From: Pedobacter sp. ok626
Lineage (GTDB): Bacteria; Bacteroidota; Bacteroidia; Sphingobacteriales; Sphingobacteriaceae
NCBI RefSeq assembly: GCF_900100435.1
Contig: NZ_FNEX01000004.1
Coordinates: 1 to 64,000, forward strand
Reading direction: 5' to 3'
DNA: 64,000 bases
Each line of letters starts with the position of its first letter. The first letter of the stretch is position 1. The notes beneath the pieces are model-generated. The model saw only the letters and a program-made list of their open reading frames with translations, was not told the DNA's origin and did no database searches. Both the position numbers and the translations under genes were made by a program. Positions 55,115 to 62,945 of this stretch are shown piece by piece.

Positions 55115-55693
55115 TTATAGGATTAGGTTATTGATTGCTGCATATTGTAAAAGCATGATGGTTTTACCATCTTTAATTTCTCCTATATTGATCATGTCGA
55201 GCGCTTGTTGAAAAGGGAGCTCTAAGACTTCTATATGCTCACTTTCTTCTTCAAGCCCCCCACCTTCGTGGACTTTCATTTCGTTGGAATATTCTGCGAC
55301 AAAAAAGTAAATAAGTTCTGTAACTGAGCCGGGCGACATATAGGCTTCAAAAATTTTTTGAACGGTATTTATTCGGAAGCCAGTTTCTTCTTCTGTTTCC
55401 TTTTTGATGCAGTCTTCTGCATTGTCTTTATCTAACAAACCAGCACAACATTCGATCAAATAGCCAGTCTCATTTCCATTCACATAGGTTGGCATCCTGA
55501 ATTGACGTGTAAGCACTACCGATTTATGCTGTTTGTTGTACAATAGAATTGTTGCTCCGTTCCCTCTGTCGTAAGCTTCTCGCTCCTGCACAGATTTGGT
55601 GCCGTCTTTTCTAGTGATTTCGAAACCTATTTTCTTGAGTGTGTACCAGTTGTCCGATAGGATTTCAGTGTTTGTAATGTTTACAGATTCCAT
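55115..55693 (-). CDS. Nudix hydrolase, NudK-like
   Basis: 192 residues from ATG 55693 ([15 protein letters not shown]). A longer frame from a TTG codon adds 9 residues; the shorter form matches the 191-residue E. coli NudK (GDP-mannose hydrolase). The Nudix box is [22 protein letters not shown] with the same spacing as NudK. It would hydrolyse a nucleoside diphosphate sugar (GDP-mannose or ADP-ribose), with Mg2+. Stands between the iron-uptake pair and the SGNH hydrolase, and is convergent with the former. Confidence 0.83.
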   Translation of the reverse strand: MESVNITNTEILSDNWYTLKKIGFEITRKDGTKSVQEREAYDRGNGATILLYNKQHKSVVLTRQFRMPTYVNGNETGYLIECCAGLLDKDNAEDCIKKETEEETGFRINTVQKIFEAYMSPGSVTELIYFFVAEYSNEMKVHEGGGLEEESEHIEVLELPFQQALDMINIGEIKDGKTIMLLQYAAINNLIL

Positions 55694-55850
55694 GTTTTGT
55701 TCGTGATTATTTAGGGCCAAATTAAAGCAATTTCAGATTAAGAGGATCGCTTTATTAGAACATAAAATCATAAGATTTAGTATAGAAGAGTTAGAAGCTT
55801 TGTAATTTTTTATTATCTTTCGATAAAAATATTGTCAAATAAATTATTGT

Positions 55851-56549
55851 ATGAATCCTTTTAAATCTTCTTTGGGTAATCTTGTTAAGGTTAGTTTAAT
55901 TGCTTTTTTTCTTGCTTTGCCTGTCGCACTTTTCGCTCAAGGTTATAACACCAAAACTTTTGAAAAAAACATTCAGGCTTTTGATAAAAGAGATTCCATA
56001 GAAAATGTGCAGCCAGGCTCGAATCTATTTGTTGGGAGTTCCTCTATCACTAAATGGACCGATATTGCTGCTTATTTTCCGGAATCTTATGTCATTAACC
56101 GGGGATTTGGTGGTTCAAAATTTGAAGATCTATTGTATTATGCTGATCGGGTAATTATGCCTTATAAGCCAGCTAAGATTTTTATTTACGAAGGCGACAA
56201 TGATATTGCGAAAGGGATTGATACCGAAACGCTAATTAAACAGGCCACCACCTTGAGAAAAAGAATTGCTGAGGCATTTCCTAAAGTTCCTGTGGTTTTT
56301 ATCTCAGTAAAACCGAGTGTAGCCAGATGGGATCTTAAAGATAAATATGTAGCCTTTAATCAAGCACTTAAAAAATACGCTGAGAAGCAAAAGCTAACTG
56401 CGTTTGTAGATGTTTGGACACCAATGCTTGATGCCAATGGGGAAGTCTTTAAAGATATCTTTTTAAAAGATAACCTGCATATGAAGCCTAATGGCTATCA
56501 GATTTGGCAAAAGGCTTTACAACCATTCTTGTTGAAAAATAAAAAGTAG
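55851..56549 (+). CDS. SGNH/GDSL-type hydrolase
   Basis: 232 residues. Signal peptide about 1-30 (LPVALFAQ). All four SGNH blocks: VGSSSI at 61-66 with nucleophile Ser64, RGFGGSKFED (Gly), YEGDND (Asn) and DNLHM with Asp207 and His210. Secreted esterase or lipase-like, e.g. acetyl esterase or rhamnogalacturonan acetylesterase-type; the substrate is not given. Its stop is 4 bases from the convergent GtrA stop. Alone in its transcript. Confidence 0.88.
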   Translation: MNPFKSSLGNLVKVSLIAFFLALPVALFAQGYNTKTFEKNIQAFDKRDSIENVQPGSNLFVGSSSITKWTDIAAYFPESYVINRGFGGSKFEDLLYYADRVIMPYKPAKIFIYEGDNDIAKGIDTETLIKQATTLRKRIAEAFPKVPVVFISVKPSVARWDLKDKYVAFNQALKKYAEKQKLTAFVDVWTPMLDANGEVFKDIFLKDNLHMKPNGYQIWQKALQPFLLKNKK

Positions 56550-56553
56550 GGAT

Positions 56554-56976
56554 TTAATCTAATTGTTCGAATTCTTCAATTGGTGGTTTTTTGAACACCC
56601 AATATTTTTGCAGTATGTAGTTGAAACTTAAGGAGACAATAATGTCGACCATAATTCTGGTTAGCTTATAATCTAGATTTAACCAGTTAGTGAAAAGGTA
56701 GGTGCCTGATGATTTTAGCGTAATACTTCCCGCTACTACAAAAATAAATTTAACGAGCTGGTTGCCAACAGGCAATTGGCTTGCTCCGAATGTCCAATAT
56801 CGGTTAACTGAAAAGTTAGCTACGGCACCAATAATTCCACCAATGGCGATAGAGATGGTGTAGTGTATGTGCAAGAGTTCTGTGCACAATATCATCACCG
56901 AGTAATCCAGCAATCCACCTGTAAATGCCGAAACCTGTGCTTTAGCAAATTCAAAAATGGACTTTATGGTAATCAT
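56554..56976 (-). CDS. GtrA-family membrane protein
   Basis: 140 residues with four predicted helices at about 10-32, 40-58, 75-97 and 107-128 (AFTGGLLDYSVMILCTEL, IHYTISIAIGGIIGAVANFSVNRYWTF). The RYWTF motif after helix two and the closing YWVFKK are typical of GtrA proteins, which take part in flipping or transferring polyprenyl-linked sugars. Its start overlaps the end of the CDP-alcohol phosphatidyltransferase gene by one base, so the two are translated together. Confidence 0.87.
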   Translation of the reverse strand: MITIKSIFEFAKAQVSAFTGGLLDYSVMILCTELLHIHYTISIAIGGIIGAVANFSVNRYWTFGASQLPVGNQLVKFIFVVAGSITLKSSGTYLFTNWLNLDYKLTRIMVDIIVSLSFNYILQKYWVFKKPPIEEFEQLD

Positions 56977-57701
56977 TAAGCAGCTTTCTTTTTAGCATTT
57001 CGCTCTATAGTATCCCGGATATCGCCAAGCTTTAGCAATTTGCGGGTATCTATAATATTGATGAAGAAAAGTGTTATGCATATTACACCTGCGAAATATC
57101 CTATTAAACCACCAAATATGACTTCTAAAATAAAAATTAGGGCCAATATGATACGGATTTCAGTAGGACCAACCAGTCCTGAATCTATAGTGTAAACGTC
57201 TGTGATTTTGTACCTTAGTTGCGAAATGATCATAGCCCAGCCATAAAGCACAACAAATACAAAAGCGATGAGCTCGTAGGTTTTTTCTGCGTACACCATA
57301 TAACCTAAGCCTATCATCACAGTGCTTACCCAATCCATAATAATATCGAGGGAAAAGCCATACCATTTGCGAGGAATATTGCGGTAGTAAGCTATACGGC
57401 CATCCAATGAATCGCCAAACCAATTTAGGGCTAAACCAAAAATACCTAGTAAAAGATAACTGCGGTCTACATAATTAGCTAATATAAATCCTGCAAGTAC
57501 CAATACTGATCCAACGGTACCAAGAAAAGTAAGCATGTTTGAAGAAATGTAACTCGGGATTCTAGTTACCAGAAAAGAAAGCGTTTGTTGCTCCAGACTG
57601 TTTAAAATGTTGGTTCTTTTTCTATCCTGGAATACTCTTTTTAAATCATCAGTATCTGCAGACGCGATTAAAGTTTCTTCTCTCAATTTATTTTGTTCCA
57701 T
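56976..57701 (-). CDS. CDP-alcohol phosphatidyltransferase family protein
   Basis: 241 residues with about six helices. The family motif D-x2-D-G-x2-A-R-x8-G-x3-D-x3-D can be followed at 97-123: Asp97, Asp100, Gly101, Ala104, Gly115, Asp119, Asp123. The Arg after Ala is replaced by Tyr105, and one residue is added before Gly115. The four metal Asp are kept, so activity is likely, though substrate binding may differ. Condenses a CDP-alcohol with an alcohol acceptor in the inner membrane. Coupled to the GtrA gene by a one-base overlap. Confidence 0.84.
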   Translation of the reverse strand: MEQNKLREETLIASADTDDLKRVFQDRKRTNILNSLEQQTLSFLVTRIPSYISSNMLTFLGTVGSVLVLAGFILANYVDRSYLLLGIFGLALNWFGDSLDGRIAYYRNIPRKWYGFSLDIIMDWVSTVMIGLGYMVYAEKTYELIAFVFVVLYGWAMIISQLRYKITDVYTIDSGLVGPTEIRIILALIFILEVIFGGLIGYFAGVICITLFFINIIDTRKLLKLGDIRDTIERNAKKKAA

Positions 57702-57799
57702 TAAGGCCTTGTAGTATAATTATATTCTACCATGCAAAAGTATAGAATTTTAACAATCGAAAATTGATTTTGTTAGAAAACAACCTTTCTATGATAAAA

Positions 57800-58990
57800 T
57801 TATTTTCCAGATCTTTTAAGTTCAATCACTGTAATCTCGGGCCAAATGCCTATTCGCCCGGAAAAACCTAGAAAACCAAAGCCTCTGTTGATATTTAAAT
57901 ATCGGCCATTTTCACTGGCAATACCTGCCCAATGTGAATATCTATATTTTACAGGACTCCATTTTATACCAAATGCTTCAATACCGAATTGCATGCCATG
58001 CGTGTGGCCAGAAAGGGTTAAATGTATTTTTGAAGGAAGCTTTTTTACCTCTTCATCCCAGTGTGTAGGATCATGTGATAACAGTATTTTAAAATCATTT
58101 GGCCTTACATCGATCATTGCTTTATTAAGATCGCCGCGTTCCCCGAAGCCAATACCCCAATTCTCTACACCGGCCAAAATAATTTGCTCGGTATCCTTAT
58201 GTAGGGTTACATGCTCATCAAGTAATAATCTAAAGCCCAATTCTTGATGATATTTTTTTAGTAGTTGTAAGTTGGTACTTTTTTCAGTTTCACTTTCCCA
58301 TTTAATGTAGTCTCCATAGTCGTGATTGCCAAGTATAGAAAACTGGCCGAACGGTGCCTTTATCTGTGAAAAATAGCTGATCCAGGGTTTGATTTCCTCT
58401 GCTTTGTTGTTCACAAGATCTCCGGTAAAAACGAATAGGTCAGATTGCTGAGCCTTAATTAAATCAATACCTCTTTGTACAGCTTTAGGATTTTGGAAGC
58501 TTCCTGCATGTACATCCGAAATTTGGGTGATGGTAAAGCCATCAAAATTTTGAGGAAGATCATCGAAGAATAAAGTGTGTTTGATTACTCTGTACGCATA
58601 TTTTCCCTTGATGATGCCATAGATAAAGATCAAGATGGTAAGGAGGAAAAGAAAGGCCGCAAACTCTACCCAGTATCCATTCCGCGGTTTACCCGCAAAT
58701 AAACGATAAACATCTGCAGGTAGTAACATCAGGATAAAAACAAATTCAGCTACAAAGAGGACGAGGAAGGCATGGGTGGCTATTTTAAAAAATATATCCA
58801 TACCATTATCGCGCATTCTTTGCATGGCGTAAGCAAGGGCGGCAGTTATAAGTGTGATAAAAGTCCAGAAAGTCGGTGTGATACTTGGATGGCTACTGAG
58901 CGTATGAATGCCTGATAGTACATAGCTGTTCATTAAGAAGAATAGTATGGCGATGATCAGGAAGGGTAATAGGTTTGTTTTTCGTTTCAT
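57800..58990 (-). CDS. Metallophosphoesterase with N-terminal membrane region
   Basis: 396 residues. About four hydrophobic helices in the first 145 residues (LPFLIIAILFFLMNSYVLSG, FWTFITLITAALAYAM, ATHAFLVLFVAEFVFILML, FLFLLTILIFIYGIIKG). The catalytic half (about 160-396) has all calcineurin-like motifs: ITQISDVHAGS, FTGDLVNN, LGNHDYG, LLSHDPTHW and LSGHTHGMQFG. Resembles the YkuE/LpxH-like membrane-associated phosphoesterases. Likely acts on a lipid or membrane-associated phosphate, on the cytoplasmic face or exterior. Read alone on the minus strand. Confidence 0.9.
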   Translation of the reverse strand: MKRKTNLLPFLIIAILFFLMNSYVLSGIHTLSSHPSITPTFWTFITLITAALAYAMQRMRDNGMDIFFKIATHAFLVLFVAEFVFILMLLPADVYRLFAGKPRNGYWVEFAAFLFLLTILIFIYGIIKGKYAYRVIKHTLFFDDLPQNFDGFTITQISDVHAGSFQNPKAVQRGIDLIKAQQSDLFVFTGDLVNNKAEEIKPWISYFSQIKAPFGQFSILGNHDYGDYIKWESETEKSTNLQLLKKYHQELGFRLLLDEHVTLHKDTEQIILAGVENWGIGFGERGDLNKAMIDVRPNDFKILLSHDPTHWDEEVKKLPSKIHLTLSGHTHGMQFGIEAFGIKWSPVKYRYSHWAGIASENGRYLNINRGFGFLGFSGRIGIWPEITVIELKRSGK

Positions 58991-59088
58991 TTAATTTCAA
59001 TTACACTTTGGATGAGAGAGTGTTTGTAGTGTTACATGAAATGACATTACTGTGTTGAATCTCATGATGCTTGGGCTGAAAGATGGTT

Positions 59089-59787
59089 CTATTGCTTAAC
59101 CGCGTCAAATGCGGAAATGTATTTATCGATGTAGAATTGTTTTTCGGCGCTTTTATATTGCATGATAAATCTGGGGTGTTCGAGAGCTATGATCTTTTTG
59201 AAAAACTGATGCTCCTCATTTAGTTTGCTAAGGAATTTTTCATTCTTACCAGTACCAAAACAAAAGCAGGTGTCTGTATAGACGCCTAGTTTGATTAGCT
59301 TGTGGAGGCTTTCAATCATAAAATCTTTAACAGCATGGATCAGTTCTTTGCTGTCGTAATAATTATAGTTCTTTTCTTTTCCATTAGCATCAATGGAAGT
59401 ATAGCCAAGCGGACTAGGTGAGTTGATATAGAAGTCTTTGTAAAAGGCATTGACACCGCCATAGGCATTGATCATTTCGTAGATAAAAACTGAAGAGAGT
59501 TCATGAGTTATTCTTCCTTCATATTGAATGTGGCACTCGGTTTTTAGTCTTTTGGGGTCTGTAAATGGAATGCCCGTTAATCCAGCTCCAAGTCGACTTG
59601 GATTTATACCTAAAATAAGATGTCTTGGGTTATTGTCGTTATAGTATTTTCGATAGAAAGTTTCAACAATTCCCATTGTCTTTTCAAATTCAGTAAAGGG
59701 GTTCATAATTCGGATACCCGCTGGCAAAGGGGCACCTGTATATTTTAAGTTCTTATTGAAAAGGATAGCTTTATCTGCAAATGTCAT
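59089..59787 (-). CDS. SMUG2-like uracil-DNA glycosylase family protein (DUF4918)
   Basis: 232 residues. The motif I position shows LILGINPSRLGAGLTGIPFTDP, and near the C-terminus ALEHPRFIMQYK gives the H-P-R motif II used by the SMUG2/DUF4918 branch. Predicted to remove uracil or oxidised uracil from DNA. No signal peptide; cytosolic. It lies on the minus strand, back to back with the sulfite operon leader (about 130 bases to the leader promoter). Confidence 0.82.
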   Translation of the reverse strand: MTFADKAILFNKNLKYTGAPLPAGIRIMNPFTEFEKTMGIVETFYRKYYNDNNPRHLILGINPSRLGAGLTGIPFTDPKRLKTECHIQYEGRITHELSSVFIYEMINAYGGVNAFYKDFYINSPSPLGYTSIDANGKEKNYNYYDSKELIHAVKDFMIESLHKLIKLGVYTDTCFCFGTGKNEKFLSKLNEEHQFFKKIIALEHPRFIMQYKSAEKQFYIDKYISAFDAVKQ

Positions 59788-59915
59788 CAGGTTAAAAATA
59801 CAAAATTTTATGATAGTATATGTTTTCTTATCTGTGGAATGTAAATTAAATACCTGAATTATAACATTTTAAATGTTATTTTATGAAATATATACTACAA
59901 GTCCTGTATACTTTA

Positions 59916-59923
59916 TATATTTG
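59916..59923 (+). promoter_or_regulatory. -7 promoter element TATATTTG of the sulfite operon
   Basis: TAnnTTTG match ending 4 bases before the leader-ORF ATG (59928) and 142 bases before the sulfite reductase ATG. Transcription should start at or next to the leader-ORF ATG. Confidence 0.55.
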
Positions 59924-59927
59924 CTTT

Positions 59928-59984
59928 ATGAACAAAACTAACAACAGCACTATTTATCTGAACATGCAAGCATGTATTAGGTAA
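59928..59984 (+). CDS. Putative 18-residue leader peptide
   Basis: ATG-initiated frame encoding MNKTNNSTIYLNMQACIR, stop TAA at 59982-59984. It begins at the predicted transcription start, and no other gene occupies the region. Two features fit a regulatory uORF: a single Cys codon third from the end, and overlap with the 5' arm of an RNA stem (CAACAGC 59942-59948) upstream of the terminator hairpin. It may sense cysteine supply before sulfite reductase is made. Translation is not shown. Confidence 0.4.
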   Translation: MNKTNNSTIYLNMQACIR

Positions 59985-59999
59985 AATTATAGGCTGTTG
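59942..59999 (+). promoter_or_regulatory. Structured leader RNA of the sulfite operon
   Basis: CAACAGC (59942-59948) pairs perfectly with GCTGTTG (59993-59999), enclosing a hairpin formed by ACATG (59962-59966) and CATGT (59971-59975) around CAAG. The stem is followed by a terminator-like hairpin. The layout resembles a riboswitch or leader-peptide attenuator; I recognise no known aptamer. Confidence 0.45.
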
Positions 60000-60012
60000 A
60001 GACATGATATTG

Positions 60013-60049
60013 AAGCTTCTCCGGTCCCACAGACAGAGGAGCTTTTTTT
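60013..60049 (+). terminator. Attenuator-like terminator before sulfite reductase
   Basis: AAGCTTCTC (60013-60021) pairs with GAGGAGCTT (60036-60044, one G-U) around a 14-base loop, followed by five more T. It ends 16 bases before the ATG at 60066, so it must be prevented from forming for the operon to be read. Confidence 0.7.
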
Positions 60050-60065
60050 AAATAAGACCAAAAGT

Positions 60066-62171
60066 ATGCAAAGTTTTAGGACAGAGTTAGAGAACCCAAT
60101 TGTCGAAAAAGACATTATTGATCTGGAAAGAAAGATCAGAGAATTTCGCGAAGGTAAAATCCACGATGAAAAATTTAGGAGTCTACGTCTAGCGCGTGGG
60201 GTTTATGGACAAAGACAGCCCGGTGTACAAATGGTGCGCATTAAATTGCCATTTGGAAAGGTGACGTTTAAACAATTACTTCGTATATCTGATGTATCTG
60301 ATGAATATGCAAGCAGGAACCTACACCTTACCACACGTCAGGATATTCAGATTCACTACGTGAGTTTGGATAGGACACCACAACTTTGGGAAGAATTGCA
60401 ACGCGATGATGTAACGATCCGCGAAGCTTGTGGAAATACTGTTCGTAACGTAACCTCATCTCCAGATGCTGGGATTAATCCGAACGAACCTTTCGATGTT
60501 TCGCCCTATGCGCATGCTTTCTTTACCTACTTCTTGCGTAATCCGATCTGCCAGGAAATGGGCAGAAAAATTAAGTTTTCTTTTTCTTCTGATGAAAGGG
60601 ACACTGCATTTAGTTATATCCATGATCTTGGTTTTATTCCTAAAATCAATGAACAAGGAGAGCGCGGTTTTAAAGTCTTACTTGGTGGTGGTTTAGGCGC
60701 ACAGCCTTTCCTGGCCGAGTTGGTGCATGAGTTTTTGCATGAAGATCAGATTATTCCATACGCTGAATCTGTTTTAAGGGTGTTTGATCGCTATGGTGAA
60801 AGAGCAAATAGAAATAAGGCGCGTTTAAAATATTTGGTTCAAAAACTTGGATTAGAAGAAGTACTAAGATTAATTGAAGAAGAACGTATAGCGAATAAAG
60901 TAAAGTCCTTTAAGATAGATCGTGATGCTGTTCCTCAACCGCAAATACCAGAACTGATTGATTATCCGGTTTTGGACGAGGTGGTTAATGCTATAGATTA
61001 TAAACACTGGCGAGCAACAAATGTTGTTGCGCAAAAACAAGATGGTTTTTATGCTATATATATTAAAGTAACTAAAGGTGATATCCCAACTGAGCTTGCT
61101 CGTAAATTGGTTGATGCAATAAGCCCTTATGCTGCTGATGAGATTCGTGTTACTCAAAATCAGGGGCTAATGCTAAAGTTTGTGAGAGCAGCTGCATTGC
61201 CATCTTTATATGTAGCACTTAACGAGTTGGGTTTTGCAAAACCTGGTTTTGATGGTGTAGGTGATGTAACGACTTGCCCGGGTACAGATACTTGTAACTT
61301 AGGTATTTCTAACAGTATGTCGCTTTCTGTTGCTTTGGAAGATGTTATATATGAGGAATATCCAGAGTTGATTTATGATAAAGACATCAAAATAAAAATT
61401 AGCGGATGTATGAACTCATGCGGACAGCATGGTTTGGCTCATATCGGGTTTCACGGTAGTTCGGTAAAAGCTAATGGTAAGGTTGTACCTGCTGTACAAG
61501 TGATGCTTGGCGGTGGTACTATTGGAGATGGCGCCGGAAGAGTAGCTGAACGCGTAATTAAAGCACCATCTAAACGTGCCACTGATGTATTGAGGACCAT
61601 CTTGAATGATTTTGCTGCCAATGCTGAAAAGGATGAATCGTTCCACCAGTATTACGATAGAAAGGGCAAAGATTATTTTTATCAAATGTTGAAGCCTTTG
61701 GCTGATTTGACCAATTTGAAAGATGAAGAATTCGTAGATTGGGGCCATGAAGGAATATTTATACCAGCCATTGGGGTGGGCGAATGTGCCGGAGTGGTGA
61801 TAGATTTAGTCGCTACTTTACTACTTGAGGCAGAAGAGAAGTTGGATTGGGCAAAGGCTTCTTTTGAAGCGGAGGCTTGGTCTGATGCGATATACCATAG
61901 CTATGCGGTATTTGTGAGTGCTGCAAAAGCTTTGTTATTGGATAAAGGAGTGAACAGCAGTACGCAAATCGGTATCATCCGCGAGTTTGATAACCATTAC
62001 GTAGCTACCGGAGAAGTGGAACTGGAAGGTTCATTTAACGACCTGGTACTACAAATCAATAAAAATGAACCTACTAAGGAATTTGCAACAGTTTACTTGA
62101 ATACTGTTGATAAATTCTATAATCAAATGAAAGCTAAAAGAGAGGAGCAATTCAATGATCACTCAAATTAA
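60066..62171 (+). CDS. Siroheme sulfite/nitrite reductase with C-terminal HEPN domain
   Basis: 701 residues from ATG 60066 (MQSFRTELENPIVEKD). A TTG at 59997 would extend the frame through the terminator hairpin and is rejected. Two ferredoxin-like half domains and two siroheme/4Fe-4S domains; cluster and siroheme ligands are Cys404, Cys410 (TCPGTDTCN) and Cys448, Cys452 (SGCMNSCG). Reduces sulfite to sulfide (or nitrite to ammonia); next to siroheme genes. From about residue 590 a HEPN-like helical domain is added (AEEKLDWAKASFEAEAWSDAIYHSYAVFVSAAKALLLDKG). The stop overlaps the cobA start by 17 bases. Confidence 0.9.
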   Translation: MQSFRTELENPIVEKDIIDLERKIREFREGKIHDEKFRSLRLARGVYGQRQPGVQMVRIKLPFGKVTFKQLLRISDVSDEYASRNLHLTTRQDIQIHYVSLDRTPQLWEELQRDDVTIREACGNTVRNVTSSPDAGINPNEPFDVSPYAHAFFTYFLRNPICQEMGRKIKFSFSSDERDTAFSYIHDLGFIPKINEQGERGFKVLLGGGLGAQPFLAELVHEFLHEDQIIPYAESVLRVFDRYGERANRNKARLKYLVQKLGLEEVLRLIEEERIANKVKSFKIDRDAVPQPQIPELIDYPVLDEVVNAIDYKHWRATNVVAQKQDGFYAIYIKVTKGDIPTELARKLVDAISPYAADEIRVTQNQGLMLKFVRAAALPSLYVALNELGFAKPGFDGVGDVTTCPGTDTCNLGISNSMSLSVALEDVIYEEYPELIYDKDIKIKISGCMNSCGQHGLAHIGFHGSSVKANGKVVPAVQVMLGGGTIGDGAGRVAERVIKAPSKRATDVLRTILNDFAANAEKDESFHQYYDRKGKDYFYQMLKPLADLTNLKDEEFVDWGHEGIFIPAIGVGECAGVVIDLVATLLLEAEEKLDWAKASFEAEAWSDAIYHSYAVFVSAAKALLLDKGVNSSTQIGIIREFDNHYVATGEVELEGSFNDLVLQINKNEPTKEFATVYLNTVDKFYNQMKAKREEQFNDHSN

Positions 62172-62940
62172 CAATAAAGAACCAAAAATAACACTTGTCG
62201 GTGCTGGTCCGGGTGATCCCGAATTAATTACCATGAAAGGTGCCAATGCCCTTAAAACAGCAGATGTTGTTTTATATGATGCATTGGTGAACGAAGGGGT
62301 TTTAGATTTCGCTAATCCCAATGCGATTAAGGTATATGTAGGTAAAAGATCAGGTGAACACTCGTATGGTCAGGATGCCATCAACAAGTTAATGGTGGAT
62401 TATGCGCTTAACTATGGTCATGTAGTTCGTTTAAAAGGTGGAGACCCTTTTGTATTTGGCAGAGGATATGAAGAATTGGATTTTGCGGCAGGATATAGTA
62501 TCCCGGTTTCGGTGATCCCTGGTTTATCAAGCTCTATTTCGGTACCCGGTTTACAACAAATTCCGGTAACACACCGAGGTTTAAGTGAAAGTTTTTGGGT
62601 AGTTACCGGAACTACTGCTTCGGGACAGATATCTAACGATTTGTACGAAGCTGCACGTTCAAAAGCCACTGTAGTAGTACTGATGGGATTGGGTAAGTTG
62701 AAAGAGATTGTTAAACTATTTCAAAATGAAGGCAAACATCAATTACCGGTTGCAGCGATACAAAGTGGCTCAACCGAAAATGAGAAGTTAGCAATTGGCA
62801 TAGTGGATACTATTGTAGAATTGGTGGAAGAGAAAGGCATAAAAGCTCCGGCTTTACTTATTTTTGGTGAGGTAGTTTCCCTACATCCCTCATTTCAGCC
62901 CATCAAGGATTTTTATCAGGCACTTAAAGAAGAATTGTAG
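62155..62940 (+). CDS. cobA: Uroporphyrinogen-III C-methyltransferase
   Basis: 261 residues. SAM-dependent methylation of uroporphyrinogen III at C2 and C7, giving precorrin-2, the siroheme precursor. SUMT signatures: GAGPGDPELITMKGANAL at about 17-34, YDALVNEGVLD, VGKRSGEHSYGQDAIN and VVRLKGGDPFVFGRGYEE, then PGLSSSISVPGLQQIPVTHRG. Length is that of the single-domain CobA. It starts 16 bases inside the end of the sulfite reductase gene, with tight translational coupling. The next gene supplies the later siroheme step. Confidence 0.95.
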   Translation: MITQINNKEPKITLVGAGPGDPELITMKGANALKTADVVLYDALVNEGVLDFANPNAIKVYVGKRSGEHSYGQDAINKLMVDYALNYGHVVRLKGGDPFVFGRGYEELDFAAGYSIPVSVIPGLSSSISVPGLQQIPVTHRGLSESFWVVTGTTASGQISNDLYEAARSKATVVVLMGLGKLKEIVKLFQNEGKHQLPVAAIQSGSTENEKLAIGIVDTIVELVEEKGIKAPALLIFGEVVSLHPSFQPIKDFYQALKEEL

Positions 62941-62945
62941 TTTTT

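Noticed and set aside
59997..60065. Longer sulfite reductase starting at TTG 59997
   Set aside because: The extra codons run through the terminator-like hairpin and its T-run; ATG 60066 gives the family's usual N-terminus.
59880..60065. SAM riboswitch before sulfite reductase
   Set aside because: None of the conserved SAM-I or SAM-II core sequences can be found; the structure is different.
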